DNA of 64,000 nucleotides, from assembly GCA_041389495.1 (NCBI GenBank), contig JAWKRT010000002.1:930001-994000 (forward strand), given 5' to 3'. This DNA is from Myxococcota bacterium. Lineage in GTDB: Bacteria > Myxococcota_A > UBA9160 > UBA4427. Shown here one piece after another: positions 1 through 8,563 of this stretch; position 1 is the stretch's first letter; every line of letters starts with the position of its first letter. The position numbers were made by a program, and so were the translations under genes. The notes under the pieces were generated by a model, which saw only the letters and a program-made list of their open reading frames with translations, ran no database searches and was not told the DNA's origin.

Positions 1-5
1 CCGCC

Positions 6-365
6 ATGCAATCCCTCGGCTTCGTGAAGACCCAGCGCCACTGGACCCACCCGAAGAGCCGCTACTGGGTCGAGTTCCCGCCCGGCCCCGTCGCGATCGG
101 CGAGGAAACCATCCGCAGCTTCGCCGAGCGCGAGACGCGAATGGGAACGCTCCGCCTCTTGGCGCCGACCGAGTGCGTCATGGACCGGCTCGCGTGGTAC
201 TTCCACGACGCGGACACGCAGTGCCTCGAACAGGCACTACACGTCGCGACGCGGCACCCCGTCGACCTCGAGCGCATCGGCAAGTGGGCGCGCGGCGAGC
301 GCCCGCACGGTGAGGAACGGTTCCGCGAGTTCGAGCGGCGACTGCGCGAGGTCGCGGGCGGGTAG
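6..365 (+). CDS. Nucleotidyltransferase (AbiEii-like) fragment, truncated by window edge
   Basis: The visible 119 residues resemble the C-terminal half of small nucleotidyltransferase-fold proteins related to AbiEii-type toxins. The recognisable stretch is the run around TECVMDRLAWYFHDADTQ (about residues 55-72), followed by a helix with HPVDLERI and a closing basic helix. The N-terminal part, which would hold the GxS and DxD catalytic motifs, is not in the window. The frame stays open to base 3, so the ATG at 6 is probably internal and the gene starts further left. Codon use is less GC-extreme than in the rest of the window. Function as a toxin or nucleotidyltransferase is family inference only. 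Confidence 0.6.
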   Translation: MQSLGFVKTQRHWTHPKSRYWVEFPPGPVAIGEETIRSFAERETRMGTLRLLAPTECVMDRLAWYFHDADTQCLEQALHVATRHPVDLERIGKWARGERPHGEERFREFERRLREVAGG

Positions 366-404
366 GTGCACGAGCCCGAGAGGGTCGGAGCCGCGACGCG
401 CGAC

Positions 405-776
405 TCAGCGCCGCACCTCGCCCGTCTCCGCGAGCGCGAGCGCATCGAGGGCGCGCTCCGCATAGCCGGACGGAAGGACTCGCGCCCGCACCATGTCGCG
501 CACGAGGTCGACACACATGTCGCGGCCCTCCTCGCGCCGCTCATCGGCTGCGAGCTCGGGTCGGCCCTCGTTCGCGCGTGCCTTCGGTGCGATCCGATCG
601 GCGACCTGCGTGAGTATGATGTGGGGCCCCTCGGTGCGGACCTCGACTCCATCCCACTCGGCGACGAGACGCGTGCGCGTCACCTGAGCGCTGCCCGGAG
701 AGCCCATCTCGACCCTTCGTGTCCGCTCGGGAGACGCGCTCAGCTCGTCGATGATCGCCGGCCAGTTGTGCCGCAT
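405..776 (-). CDS. Hypothetical protein, 123 aa
   Basis: I do not recognise this protein. The ATG at 776 has a good ribosome binding site (GAGAGGA, 6 bases upstream), which is why I chose it over longer readings. The protein is soluble and charged, with a central segment of alternating hydrophobic residues (VEVRTEGPHIILTQVADRI) and a basic, helical C-terminal half. It converges with the nucleotidyltransferase fragment on its left and diverges from the SDR gene on its right. Base composition matches those two neighbours rather than the DNA beyond ssrA. It has no signal peptide or membrane segment. Confidence 0.55.
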   Translation of the reverse strand: MRHNWPAIIDELSASPERTRRVEMGSPGSAQVTRTRLVAEWDGVEVRTEGPHIILTQVADRIAPKARANEGRPELAADERREEGRDMCVDLVRDMVRARVLPSGYAERALDALALAETGEVRR

Positions 777-903
777 GACGTGTCCTCTCACGATCCGGAG
801 CGCATGCAGAGGCCGGCCGTCGAGGCCGGACTCGACCCACCGAGCCTTCGAGGAACCCGGGGCGGTTCGATGAGAACACGAGCAGCCTCGAGGAGGAAGG
901 GCC

Positions 904-1746
904 TTGACGAAGAAGATCGCACTCGTGACGGGCGCGGGAGGTGGCCTCGGCAGCGAGATCACGCGGCAGCTCGTCACAGCCGGATACGCCGTCTGCGCGA
1001 GCGACATCGACATCGAGAAGACGGCGCACCTGGAAGGTCCCGACATCCACACGCTGGCGATCGACGTGACCGACATGGACTCGGTCGAGTCTGGCGTGGC
1101 GGGCGTCCACGAGGTGCACGGACGAATCGACCTGCTGATCAACAACGCCGCCATGCCACAGTTGGGCGCCATCGAGTGCGTTCCGATCGAGACCCTGCGA
1201 CTGCTCTTCGACATCAACGTGATCGGCTACGGGCGCATGCTCCAGGCCGTGCTGCCGATCATGCGCGCTCAGCGCTCCGGACACGTCGTGAACGTCAGCT
1301 CCACCATCGCACGGACCGTGTTGCCCGGGTTCGGCTGGTACGCCGCGACCAAGCGCGCCGTCGAGGGGATGTCGGATGCCCTGCGGATGGAGGTGTCCAT
1401 GTTCGGGATCGACGTCACGATCATCGAGCCCGGCCTGATCGCGACGCCCTTCATCGCGAAGCAGAGTGGCGGCCTCGCGGGCATCGTGCAGCTGGACGAC
1501 TACGCCGCGCTCCACGAGCCAGCCGCGGCATTCGGCATGCAGGGCGAGGGCTCCACGCCTGCGGAGATCGCTGCGGGTGTGATCGATGCGGTCCTGGCGT
1601 CGCGGCCCCCGACACGTTGCGTGATTCCCCAATCCATGACGAAGCGGTTCGACGCGCAGCGCGAACTCGACGACCGACAAGTCGACGAGATCATGAGGGG
1701 AATGCTGGGGCTCCCCGCGCGCGTCGGCGCCGCACCGAACCGGTGA
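904..1746 (+). CDS. Short-chain dehydrogenase/reductase (SDR)
   Basis: A 280-residue classical SDR oxidoreductase. The cofactor loop TGAGGGLG is at residues 9-16, the structural NNAA at 80-83, and the catalytic Ser/Tyr/Lys set at about S133, Y146 and K150 (YAATK). The residue after beta2 is Asp (ASDIDIEK), which usually means NAD(H) rather than NADP(H). The start is TTG at 904, preceded by a strong GAGGAGGAAGG site. After position 185 the chain carries a substrate loop typical of SDRs acting on alcohols or ketones in fatty acid or steroid-like metabolism, but the substrate cannot be read. It stands alone, divergent from the 405-776 gene. Confidence 0.9.
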   Translation: MTKKIALVTGAGGGLGSEITRQLVTAGYAVCASDIDIEKTAHLEGPDIHTLAIDVTDMDSVESGVAGVHEVHGRIDLLINNAAMPQLGAIECVPIETLRLLFDINVIGYGRMLQAVLPIMRAQRSGHVVNVSSTIARTVLPGFGWYAATKRAVEGMSDALRMEVSMFGIDVTIIEPGLIATPFIAKQSGGLAGIVQLDDYAALHEPAAAFGMQGEGSTPAEIAAGVIDAVLASRPPTRCVIPQSMTKRFDAQRELDDRQVDEIMRGMLGLPARVGAAPNR

Positions 1747-2038
1747 CGGACGTTCGACAGCGTCGACCTACGGGCGCATCCGCTGCCTGCCTCGGCGTGA
1801 CCACGTGTCGACTTCGAGCGAATGGACGGGACGACGCAAACCATCGGTTCGCTCGAGGTCTCGTCGCGTCGAGTGAGGCGGTGAGGCTGCACTTCCAGGT
1901 CGTAGACCTGATGCCCTCGCTTGCCCCGCGCCCGATCGCCGCATGCGCAAGACCGCGAATCCGTCGACGGATGAAGCAGCAGACAGGGGCTTTCGAGGGA
2001 ACGGAATCGCGAACGCAGACGATCGAAGCTGCGAAGAA

Positions 2039-2403
2039 TGGTGGAGGCGGCGGGAATCGAACCCGCGTCCGCATGGCGTCCAGCAGGCGCGTCTACGTGT
2101 GTAGTCTTCGCTCGATCTCGGGCGGGCCTGTCGCGAAGACGGGAGGAGCCTCGCCCCAGATCCACGTGGGTCTCGCTCCCGGGTACGGCGGATCGGCGAT
2201 CCGGGAGCCAGCCTTCGGATGACATCCGCTCCCCGCTAGAAGGCGTCGCGGACGGATGTCGCTAGTTCCTAGGGGTTAGCTAGGCAGCGAGTGCGTAGTT
2301 GTCGTCGGCAGGTGTACTACCAACTTGCCACTGTTTCACGAGGTGGTGACGACCTCGACACGCAGCGCCGGCCTTCGACCACCCGTCGAAGCCGATCGCC
2401 CCC
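2039..2403 (-). ncRNA. ssrA: Transfer-messenger RNA (tmRNA)
   Basis: One-piece tmRNA, about 365 nt, read on the minus strand. The 5' end is GGGGGCGATCGGCTTCGACG at 2403-2384, matching the conserved tmRNA start with its GGCTTCGACGG block. The 3' end (2039-2071) has a T-arm with GGTTCGATTCC and an encoded CCA. The first seven bases pair with CGCCTCC before the final ACCA, allowing one G-U, to form the acceptor stem. The tag reading frame ends ADDNYALAA followed by TAG (codons 2309-2283, stop 2282-2280), a classic ClpXP-type degron. It rescues stalled ribosomes with SmpB. The 3' end points at the possible island on the left. Confidence 0.96.
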
Positions 2404-2414
2404 AACGGCGACGG

Positions 2415-2442
2415 AGGGTAGGGCGGCAGGTCGCGATGGCAA
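2415..2442 (-). promoter_or_regulatory. Probable sigma70-type promoter of ssrA
   Basis: On the minus strand, TTGCCA (2442-2437, five of six matches to TTGACA) lies 16 bases before TACCCT (2420-2415, which keeps the first TA and last T of the -10). The -10 ends 11 bases before the mature tmRNA 5' end at 2403. This allows a start at or slightly upstream of the mature end, with RNase P trimming. Assigned by eye only. Confidence 0.4.
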
Positions 2443-2465
2443 CCGGGCGGGCCGCTGCGCGGTGG

Positions 2466-3098
2466 CTAGTCCTCGAGCACGAGGCCGTGCGGGATCTCGT
2501 CGCGGTCGTCGGGGGCGGGCGGCAGGGGGTGCGCGAGCATCGCGCCGCAGAGGCGCACGCCGAGGGCGATGCCGTCGGCCGCGCGGCCGGTGCGGAGCCC
2601 TTCGAGGATGGCGTCGACGACCTGCTGCCAGCTCTCGTCCGGGCCGAGCGCGCGATCGATCGCCTCGTCGCCGAGCACGACGACGCGGTGCTCGAAGAGC
2701 GCGACGAGGATGAGGATGCCGGTGCGGGCCTCGGTGCGGCGCAGGCCGTGCTCGGCGAACGCGCGGCGCGCCTCGCGCTGGGCGCGCTCCTCGAGCTCGC
2801 GCTCGGGGACGAGCGCGCGGCGCACGGGGTCGAGGAGGCACGCGGCGTGCGCGGCCGCGCCGGCGACGAGCACGCCGGCGAGCAGCTCGAGCGCGCGCGC
2901 GTCGGGCGCGAACGCGGCGGCGGCGACGAGCACGGCGGCCGCGGCCCAGGCGGCGAGCCGCCACGGCGCGGCGGCATGGCGGTCGCACGCGCGCACGACG
3001 GCCACGACGATCTCGCCCGCGGTGCCGCGCTCGGCGTCGCGCACGGCCTGCTCGATGCGCTCGCGGTCTTCGGGCGTGAGGAGCTGCGAAGGCTTCAC
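2466..3098 (-). CDS. TPM-domain membrane protein
   Basis: A 210-residue protein starting at GTG 3098, one base after the stop of the upstream TPM gene, so translation is probably coupled. The N-terminal segment LTPEDRERIEQAVRDAE with TAGEIVVAVV is typical of the TPM (YgcG/Psb32) fold. Two hydrophobic helices follow (about residues 40-80), and then a second soluble stretch with RTGILILVALFEHRVVVLGD. This is the second, membrane-anchored TPM gene of the common lemA-TPM-TPM arrangement, thought to act in envelope maintenance. No enzymatic activity can be read from the sequence. Confidence 0.8.
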   Translation of the reverse strand: MKPSQLLTPEDRERIEQAVRDAERGTAGEIVVAVVRACDRHAAAPWRLAAWAAAAVLVAAAAFAPDARALELLAGVLVAGAAAHAACLLDPVRRALVPERELEERAQREARRAFAEHGLRRTEARTGILILVALFEHRVVVLGDEAIDRALGPDESWQQVVDAILEGLRTGRAADGIALGVRLCGAMLAHPLPPAPDDRDEIPHGLVLED

Positions 3099-3099
3099 G

Positions 3100-3993
3100 T
3101 CACCAGCTCCCCGAGGCGCCGCCGCCGCCGAAGCCGCCGCCCCCGCCGCCGAAGCCGCCCCCGCCTCCGAACCCGCCGCCTCCGAAGCCCCCGCCGCCGA
3201 AGCCGCCGCCGCCGAAGCCGCCGCGCGTCCCGTGCGTCGGGCCCATCCCGAGGAGCGGGGCGAGCAGCGCGCCGCCGGCCGCACTCCCGAGTGCGAGCGC
3301 CATCGCGCGCGTCGCGGCGAACGCGATGCCGGCGGCGACGAGGCCGCCGACGAGCGCGGCGAGCGCCCAGCGCTTGCGGCCGAGCACGGCGCCGATGCTC
3401 GCGCCGAAGAAGACCGCGAAGAAGAGCGGCTCGAGGCCGCGCACGGCGTCGCGCCCGCGCGCCGTCGCGGGAAGTGGCGGCAGCGCCTCGCCGCGCGCCG
3501 CCTGCATGAGCGCGTGCGTGCCGTCGACGATGCCCGCGCCCATCGCGCCCTCGCGGAAGCGCGGGATCATGCGCTCGCGCAGGATGCGCGCGGCGACGGC
3601 GTCGGGCACGACGCCCTCGAGCCCGTAGCCGACTTCGATGCGCGCGCGCCGGTCGGCGGCCGCGACGATGACGATCGCGCCGTTGTCGCGCCCGGCGTGC
3701 CCGACCTTCCACGCCTCGCCGACGCGGATGCCGAAGCTCTCGATCGCCTCGCCCTCGAGGCTCGCGACGGTGAGCACGACGATCTGGTGCGTCGTCTCGC
3801 GCTCGAACGCGGCGAGCTCGCTCTCGAGCCGCGCGGCCTCGCCGGGCGCGAGCACCGAGGCGCCGTCGACGACGCGGCCGGTGAGCGGCGGGACGTCGCG
3901 TGCGCGCGCGGGCGGCGCGAGCGCGGCCGCGCCGACGAGCGCCGCGGCGAGCGCGGCCGCGAGCGCGCGCGCCGTGCGGCGCGCGCGGCTCAG
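3100..3993 (-). CDS. YgcG-family TPM-domain protein with Gly/Phe-rich tail
   Basis: About 297 residues: a signal peptide (hydrophobic core ending at ARA before RDVPPLTG), a TPM domain with VVDGASVLAPGE and HQIVVLTVASLEGE, two or three hydrophobic segments, and a C-terminal tail of repeated GGGGFGG units at about residues 265-295. This is the usual YgcG layout: a periplasmic domain, membrane helices and a low-complexity end. No ATG, GTG or TTG lies in frame before the signal peptide. The only candidate is CTG at 3993 within CTGA, overlapping the lemA stop exactly as ATGA overlaps do, so I infer a CTG start coupled to lemA. Family identity is firm; the start is not. Confidence 0.85.
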   Translation of the reverse strand: MSRARRTARALAAALAAALVGAAALAPPARARDVPPLTGRVVDGASVLAPGEAARLESELAAFERETTHQIVVLTVASLEGEAIESFGIRVGEAWKVGHAGRDNGAIVIVAAADRRARIEVGYGLEGVVPDAVAARILRERMIPRFREGAMGAGIVDGTHALMQAARGEALPPLPATARGRDAVRGLEPLFFAVFFGASIGAVLGRKRWALAALVGGLVAAGIAFAATRAMALALGSAAGGALLAPLLGMGPTHGTRGGFGGGGFGGGGFGGGGFGGGGGFGGGGGGFGGGGASGSW

Positions 3994-4598
3994 AACTCGA
4001 CCTCCGGCGGCCGGTCGGTGACGTCGCTGCGCGCCTCGAACGTGGCCTTGCGCTCGGCGCCGAACAGCTTCGCGGTGAGGTTCACGGGGAACGAGCGGAT
4101 GAGCGTGTTGTAGGACTGGACGGCGTCGATGTAGCGCCCGCGCGCGACGGTGACGCGGTTCTCCGTGCCCTCGATCTGCGCCTGCAGGTCGCGGAAGGCG
4201 TCCGTCGCGCGCAGCTCGGGGTAGCGCTCGGAGACGGCGAACAGCCGCGACAGCGCGCTCGTGAGCTGACCCTGCGCGTCCATGAAGCGCTGCAGGGCGG
4301 CCGGGTCGTTCACGAGCTCGGGCGAGAGCTCGATGCTCGTCGCCTTCGCGCGCGCGGACACGACGGCCTCGAGCGTCTCGCGCTCGAAGCTCGCCGCGCC
4401 CTTCACGACCTTCACGAGGTTGGGGATGAGGTCGGCGCGGCGCTGGTACTGGTTCGCGACCTCGGCCCACGCGGCCGAGACGGCCTCGTCGCCGGCCTGG
4501 ATGTCGTTGTAGCCGCAGCCGCTCGTCGCGGTGAGCGCGAGCAGGGCGGCGAGCGCGGCGGTCGCGCGGCGCGCGCGCACAGGGGTCGGTCGACTCAC
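3990..4598 (-). CDS. LemA family lipoprotein
   Basis: A 202-residue LemA-family protein. The N-terminus has a basic region, a hydrophobic stretch and a lipobox ending at Cys28 (TATSGCGYND), so it is probably lipid-anchored rather than held by the usual single LemA helix. The LemA core is clear: NQYQRRADLIPNLVKVVKGA, then ERYPELRATDAF, ENRVTVARGRYIDAVQSYN and the SFPVNLTAKLF segment before a Phe-ending C-terminus. It heads a three-gene run with two TPM-domain genes and overlaps the next by four bases. LemA proteins are repeatedly found with TPM proteins; a biochemical role is not established. Confidence 0.93.
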   Translation of the reverse strand: MSRPTPVRARRATAALAALLALTATSGCGYNDIQAGDEAVSAAWAEVANQYQRRADLIPNLVKVVKGAASFERETLEAVVSARAKATSIELSPELVNDPAALQRFMDAQGQLTSALSRLFAVSERYPELRATDAFRDLQAQIEGTENRVTVARGRYIDAVQSYNTLIRSFPVNLTAKLFGAERKATFEARSDVTDRPPEVEF

Positions 4599-4843
4599 GG
4601 CGGGCCCTCCCGTGCCGAGTGGCGCGCCGACGGGCGCGCCGGCGGTCGTCGGCGCGCGCGAGGCTAGCGCGCGCGCCGCGGGCGATCGCGCGCCGGCGGC
4701 GCGCGGGCGTGCAACGCGAGCCCGATTCGTGGGAACCTACGCGCGCGCTCGCCGTGCGCGGGCGCGGTGTGCCGGTGTGCGGGTATGCGGGTCTGCGCGC
4801 CGCGCGGGCGCGGAACGCGCAGCGCGAAGAGCGAGGGACGAGC

Positions 4844-5797
4844 ATGCGGTGGCAGCGCGGGCGACGGAGCCAGAACCTCGAGGATCGCCGCGGCAACGCG
4901 GGGCGCGGGCGGCTTCCCGGCTTCCCGGGCCTCGGAGGCGGCGCGCAGGGCGGGCGCGTGCGCATCCCGATGGGCGGCGGGCGCGGCGGCGGCCTCTCGC
5001 TCGGCGGCCTCGTGCTGATGCTCGGCGTCGCGTGGCTGCTCGGCGTGAACCCGCTCGACATGCTAGGCGGCGCGGGCGGCGGCGCGGTGGGGGTCGACCT
5101 CGACGGCGGCTTCCCGGGCGCCGCGATGCCCGAGGTCGGCGCGCGGCCGCCCGCGACGACGACGCCCGCCGAGGAGGAGCTCGTCGAGTTCGTCTCGTTC
5201 GTGCTCGACGACCTGCAGGCGACGTGGGGCGAGCTGCTCCCCGGCTACCGCGACGCGAAGCTCGTGCTCTTCCGCGACGCGACGCCGTCGGCGTGCGGCA
5301 TGGGCCAGAGCGCGATGGGCCCGTTCTACTGCCCGGGCGACCAGAAGGTGTACGTCGACCTCGCCTTCTACGACGAGCTGCGACAGCGCTTCGGCGCGCC
5401 CGGCGACTTCGCGCAGGCCTACGTGCTCGCGCACGAGATCGGCCATCACGTGCAGCGGCTCACGGGCGTCGAGGAGGCGGTGCGGCGCGAGCAGCGCGCG
5501 GCGTCGTCGCGCGCGAACGAGCTCTCGGTGCGCATGGAGCTGCAGGCCGACTGCCTGGCCGGCGTGTGGGGCCACGCGACGTCGCGCCGCGGCGTGCTCG
5601 AGCCGGGCGACGTCGAGGAGGGGCTGCGCGCGGCCGCGGCGATCGGCGACGACCGCATCCAGCGCATGAGCGGCCGCGGCGTGCAGCCCGAGAGCTTCAC
5701 GCACGGCTCGTCCGAGCAGCGCACGCGCTGGCTGCGCAAGGGGCTCGAGAGCGGCGACCCGAACGCCTGCGACACGTTCGAGGTGTCGCGCCTCTAG
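4844..5797 (+). CDS. Neutral zinc metallopeptidase, KPN_02809/YpfJ family
   Basis: A 317-residue membrane-anchored zinc peptidase of the YpfJ family. The first 60 residues are Arg/Gly-rich with RGNAGRGRLPGFPG, then one transmembrane helix (GGLVLMLGVAWLLGV, about residues 52-66). The catalytic HEIGH is at about 197-201, with the likely third ligand Glu at about 232 in MELQADCLAG. The family's CGMGQSAMGPFYCP block with two cysteines is also present. The ATG at 4844 has GAGGG just upstream; longer readings lack a site. It is transcribed away from the lemA operon. The peptide substrate is unknown. Confidence 0.93.
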   Translation: MRWQRGRRSQNLEDRRGNAGRGRLPGFPGLGGGAQGGRVRIPMGGGRGGGLSLGGLVLMLGVAWLLGVNPLDMLGGAGGGAVGVDLDGGFPGAAMPEVGARPPATTTPAEEELVEFVSFVLDDLQATWGELLPGYRDAKLVLFRDATPSACGMGQSAMGPFYCPGDQKVYVDLAFYDELRQRFGAPGDFAQAYVLAHEIGHHVQRLTGVEEAVRREQRAASSRANELSVRMELQADCLAGVWGHATSRRGVLEPGDVEEGLRAAAAIGDDRIQRMSGRGVQPESFTHGSSEQRTRWLRKGLESGDPNACDTFEVSRL

Positions 5798-5809
5798 CGG
5801 CGTCCCCGC

Positions 5810-6439
5810 CTAGCGTCCCGGCTCGCCGGCCTTCGCGATCAGCGCGGCGAGCGCGGCGACGGCCGCGCTCCGCTCGTCGCGCGTGCGCACGCCCGCGTCG
5901 ACGCGCGTGTCGAGCACCGAGATGAGCAGGTTCGCGTCGAAGGCGAGCATGAGGCTCGTGGCGAGGAGCTTCGGGTCGTGCCCGGGCGGCGCGATCTCGG
6001 CGACCGTCTGCGTGATCGTCCCGGCGAAGCGCTGGTTCAGGTCCATGATCGCGGTGATGACGAACTCGCGGAACGCGGGCGACTCGATCGCCCAGCGGAT
6101 GAACGCGCCGATCTCGCGGTGGTGGTCGCGCGCGAAGCGCTCGGACATGGCGAGCTGCTCCTGCAGGCGCTTGCCGGGCTCGACGTCCGACCAGTCCTGC
6201 TCGAGCGACGCGCGGAACGGGTCGCACATGCGCGTGAACGCCTCGCGGAAGAGCGCGGCCTTCTCGCTGAAGTGCCAGAAGACGGTGGCGCGGCTCACGC
6301 CCGCGCGGTCGGCGACGTCCTGCACGGTCGTGCTCTCGTAGCCGCGCTCGATGAAGAGCTCGGTCGCGGCGGCGAGGATGCGCTCCTGCGTCGCGGCCTT
6401 GCCGAGCTCGCGCCTGGCCTCGGGCTTCGTCTCGTCCAT
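5810..6439 (-). CDS. TetR family transcriptional regulator
   Basis: A 209-residue TetR-family repressor. The N-terminal helix-turn-helix is residues about 16-62, with ERILAAATELFIERGYESTT, VQDVADRAGVSRATVFWHF and the usual continuation KAALFREAF. The C-terminal ligand domain is helical and unspecific in sequence. The ATG at 6439 has GGGAGG upstream; an in-frame extension to 6631 lacks a site and would overlap the promoter region. It is divergent from the sulfotransferase gene 121 bases away, the usual geometry for a TetR protein controlling its neighbour, so the sulfotransferase is the first candidate target. The ligand is unknown. Confidence 0.92.
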   Translation of the reverse strand: MDETKPEARRELGKAATQERILAAATELFIERGYESTTVQDVADRAGVSRATVFWHFSEKAALFREAFTRMCDPFRASLEQDWSDVEPGKRLQEQLAMSERFARDHHREIGAFIRWAIESPAFREFVITAIMDLNQRFAGTITQTVAEIAPPGHDPKLLATSLMLAFDANLLISVLDTRVDAGVRTRDERSAAVAALAALIAKAGEPGR

Positions 6440-6560
6440 CGCCGCCTCCCTCGCACTCTCGCGCCCGCCGCTCGCGCGCCGCGCACCGCTCGCACACGCT
6501 AGCCCGATCCGCCGCGTGCTTCGCGCGCTAGAGTCGCGCGGCTCGCGAGCGGGGGGCGAC

Positions 6561-7829
6561 ATGGACGAGGCAGGCCGGTCGACGCTCGCGCCCGCGCGCC
6601 TCCCGCTGCCGATCCGCGCCATGAACCGCATGGGCCCGCTGCTCGCGCGCGCGCGCGTCTTCCCCGCGCGCCTCGAGCCCGAGGCGCTGCTCGACGAGGC
6701 CGCGCGCGCCGCGGGCTGCGACGACTTCGGCCCCGACGAGTTCCGCGAGGGCTACGAGCGGCTCGTCGCGTCGCTCGAGGGCGACGCCGCGCTCACGCCG
6801 TTCGGCCGCTTCTTCGCGAAGCGCCAGCTGATGGAGCTGCTGACGCAGCGGCTCGCGCTCGTCGACTGGCGCAAGCGCCACCCGGAGGTCGCGCGCGAGG
6901 CGATCGCGCGGCCGCTCGTCGTGATGGGGCTCCCGCGCACGGGCACGACCATTCTCTACGGGCTGCTCGCGCAGGATCCCGCGCACCGCTCGCCGCTGTC
7001 GTGGGAGGTCGACGACCCGTGTCCGCCGCCCGAGGCGGCGACGTACGACGTCGACCCGCGCATCCGCCGCACCGAGAAGCGCTTCGCGCAGCTGCGCGGG
7101 CTCGCGCCGACGTTCCAGGCCATCCATCCGATCGGCGCGCTCCTGCCGCAGGAGTGCATCGTGCTCACGGCGTCGGCGTTCCTGAGCATCCGCTTCGAGA
7201 TGTGCTTCGACGTCGCCGCCTATCAACGCTGGATCGTCGGCGCCGACCTCGCGCCCGCCTATCGCTGGCACCGCGCCTTCCTGCAGCACCTGCAGTCGCG
7301 GCACCGCCGCGAGCGCTGGGTGCTGAAGTCGCCCGGGCACCTCGGGCCCGTGGCCGCGATGATGGCCGAGTATCCCGACGCGATGGTCGTGCAGACGCAC
7401 CGCGACCCGCGCAAGGTGGTGCCGAGCGTGTCGAGCCTCGAGTACGCGATGCGCTGCGTGTCGACCGCGGCGCCCGATGCGCACGCGCTCGGGCGCCAGC
7501 AGCTGTGGCTGTGGTCGACGTACCTGCAGCAGGGGCTCGAGGCGCGCGCCGCGCTGCCGCAGCACGCGGGGCAGTTCCTCGACCTCCACTTCCACGAGAT
7601 CGCGGCCGACCCGCTCGCGAGCGTCGCGCGCATCTACGACCACTTCGGGCTCGCGCTCTCCGCGGAGGCCGAGGCGCGCATGCGCGCCTTCCTCGCCGCG
7701 AATCCGCGCGACGCGCACGGCACGCACCGCTACACGCTCGGCATGTTCGGCCTGCAGAGCGACGAGGTCGACGCCGCGTTCAAGGGCTACTGCGAGCGCT
7801 TCGGCGTCGTGCCCGAGCGCGCAGGCTGA
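6561..7829 (+). CDS. Sulfotransferase family protein
   Basis: A 422-residue sulfotransferase-family protein of the kind common in actinobacteria and deltaproteobacteria. The 5'-phosphosulfate-binding loop is GLPRTGTT at about residues 124-131, and the 3'-phosphate-binding segment is about 270-285 (VLKSPGHL, then QTHRDPRKVVPS). These motifs bind PAPS, so it probably sulfates a hydroxylated lipid or small molecule; the acceptor is not readable. The ATG at 6561 follows GGGGGG. It is divergent from the TetR gene at 5810-6439, which may control it. Confidence 0.9.
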   Translation: MDEAGRSTLAPARLPLPIRAMNRMGPLLARARVFPARLEPEALLDEAARAAGCDDFGPDEFREGYERLVASLEGDAALTPFGRFFAKRQLMELLTQRLALVDWRKRHPEVAREAIARPLVVMGLPRTGTTILYGLLAQDPAHRSPLSWEVDDPCPPPEAATYDVDPRIRRTEKRFAQLRGLAPTFQAIHPIGALLPQECIVLTASAFLSIRFEMCFDVAAYQRWIVGADLAPAYRWHRAFLQHLQSRHRRERWVLKSPGHLGPVAAMMAEYPDAMVVQTHRDPRKVVPSVSSLEYAMRCVSTAAPDAHALGRQQLWLWSTYLQQGLEARAALPQHAGQFLDLHFHEIAADPLASVARIYDHFGLALSAEAEARMRAFLAANPRDAHGTHRYTLGMFGLQSDEVDAAFKGYCERFGVVPERAG

Positions 7830-7852
7830 GCGCGGGCGCTCGGCCCGCGCGC

Positions 7853-8563
7853 TCAGACGCGGCGCGCATCCGTGCGCGCGTTGACGTAGCCCGCGAGCGC
7901 GGCGAGCGCCGCCGACGGCGGCGACAGGAAGCGCACGCCGAAGCTCACGCGCGCGTCGCTCTCCCTCGGCTCGATCGCGAACGCGACGCGCGCGCGCAGC
8001 GCGAGCGGCTCGCCCGAGAGCGCGAAGTGCGCGACGAGCTCGGTGCCGCGCGCGACGGGCTCCGCCGCTTCGAACCGGCCGCCCGAGACGGACAGGTCGC
8101 GGATCGTCGCGGCGATGCGCCGCTCGGCGTGCGACAGCTGGGCGCGGATGGCCGTCGGCACGCGCCGGTACGAGCGGCGCTCGGCGTCGATGCCGGGCGT
8201 CGCGATGTCGATCGCGAGCCGCAGGTCCTCGAGCTCGTAGGGCGTCCACAGGCCGATCGGCACGCCCGAGTCGCGAAGCAGCCGGCGCGTGTGGAGGTGG
8301 GGCGTCGCGCCGACCGCCACGAGCTGCGCGCTCCCGCGCGCGGCCGTGCGCAGCTGCTCGAGCGCGGGGCGCAGCCCGTGCTCGGGGTAGTGGGCGTTCA
8401 GGAAGACGAGCCCATTGAGCGGCGTCCCTCGCGCGAACTCGCGCGAGGCGGTGCCGAGGTCGTCGACCTCGAGCGGAAGGAACCCGAGCTGGAGCAGGTC
8501 GGAGCGCAGCTCCGCCGCACCACGGGGAAAGCCGACCACCAGGACGCGGCCCTTCGCGGACAA
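7853..8563 (-). CDS. PilZ domain protein with receiver-like N-terminus
   Basis: A 236-residue protein. Residues 1-115 form an alternating beta/alpha Rossmann-like region (GRVLVVGFPRGAAELRSDL, later AQLVAVGATPHLHTRRLL) resembling a degenerate receiver domain without a clear phospho-accepting Asp. Residues about 128-225 form a PilZ domain with the c-di-GMP-binding RRSYR (RxxxR) and DLSVSGG (DxSxxG) motifs. It probably senses c-di-GMP in the cytoplasm. It is divergent from the LuxR-type regulator at 8831. The 267-base gap between them holds an AACCC/GGGTT hairpin at about 8732-8749, of unknown role. Confidence 0.88.
   Translation of the reverse strand: MSAKGRVLVVGFPRGAAELRSDLLQLGFLPLEVDDLGTASREFARGTPLNGLVFLNAHYPEHGLRPALEQLRTAARGSAQLVAVGATPHLHTRRLLRDSGVPIGLWTPYELEDLRLAIDIATPGIDAERRSYRRVPTAIRAQLSHAERRIAATIRDLSVSGGRFEAAEPVARGTELVAHFALSGEPLALRARVAFAIEPRESDARVSFGVRFLSPPSAALAALAGYVNARTDARRV

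Noticed and set aside
2039..2075. A tRNA gene at the TGGTGGAGG...GGGTTCGA block
   Set aside because: It is the 3' end of tmRNA; the 5' half and tag frame are present at 2403-2280.
366..2222. A 618-codon plus-strand reading across the SDR gene and part of ssrA
   Set aside because: It overlaps the SDR in another frame and runs into tmRNA; its composition is Arg-rich shadow sequence typical of GC-rich DNA and it has no recognisable domain.
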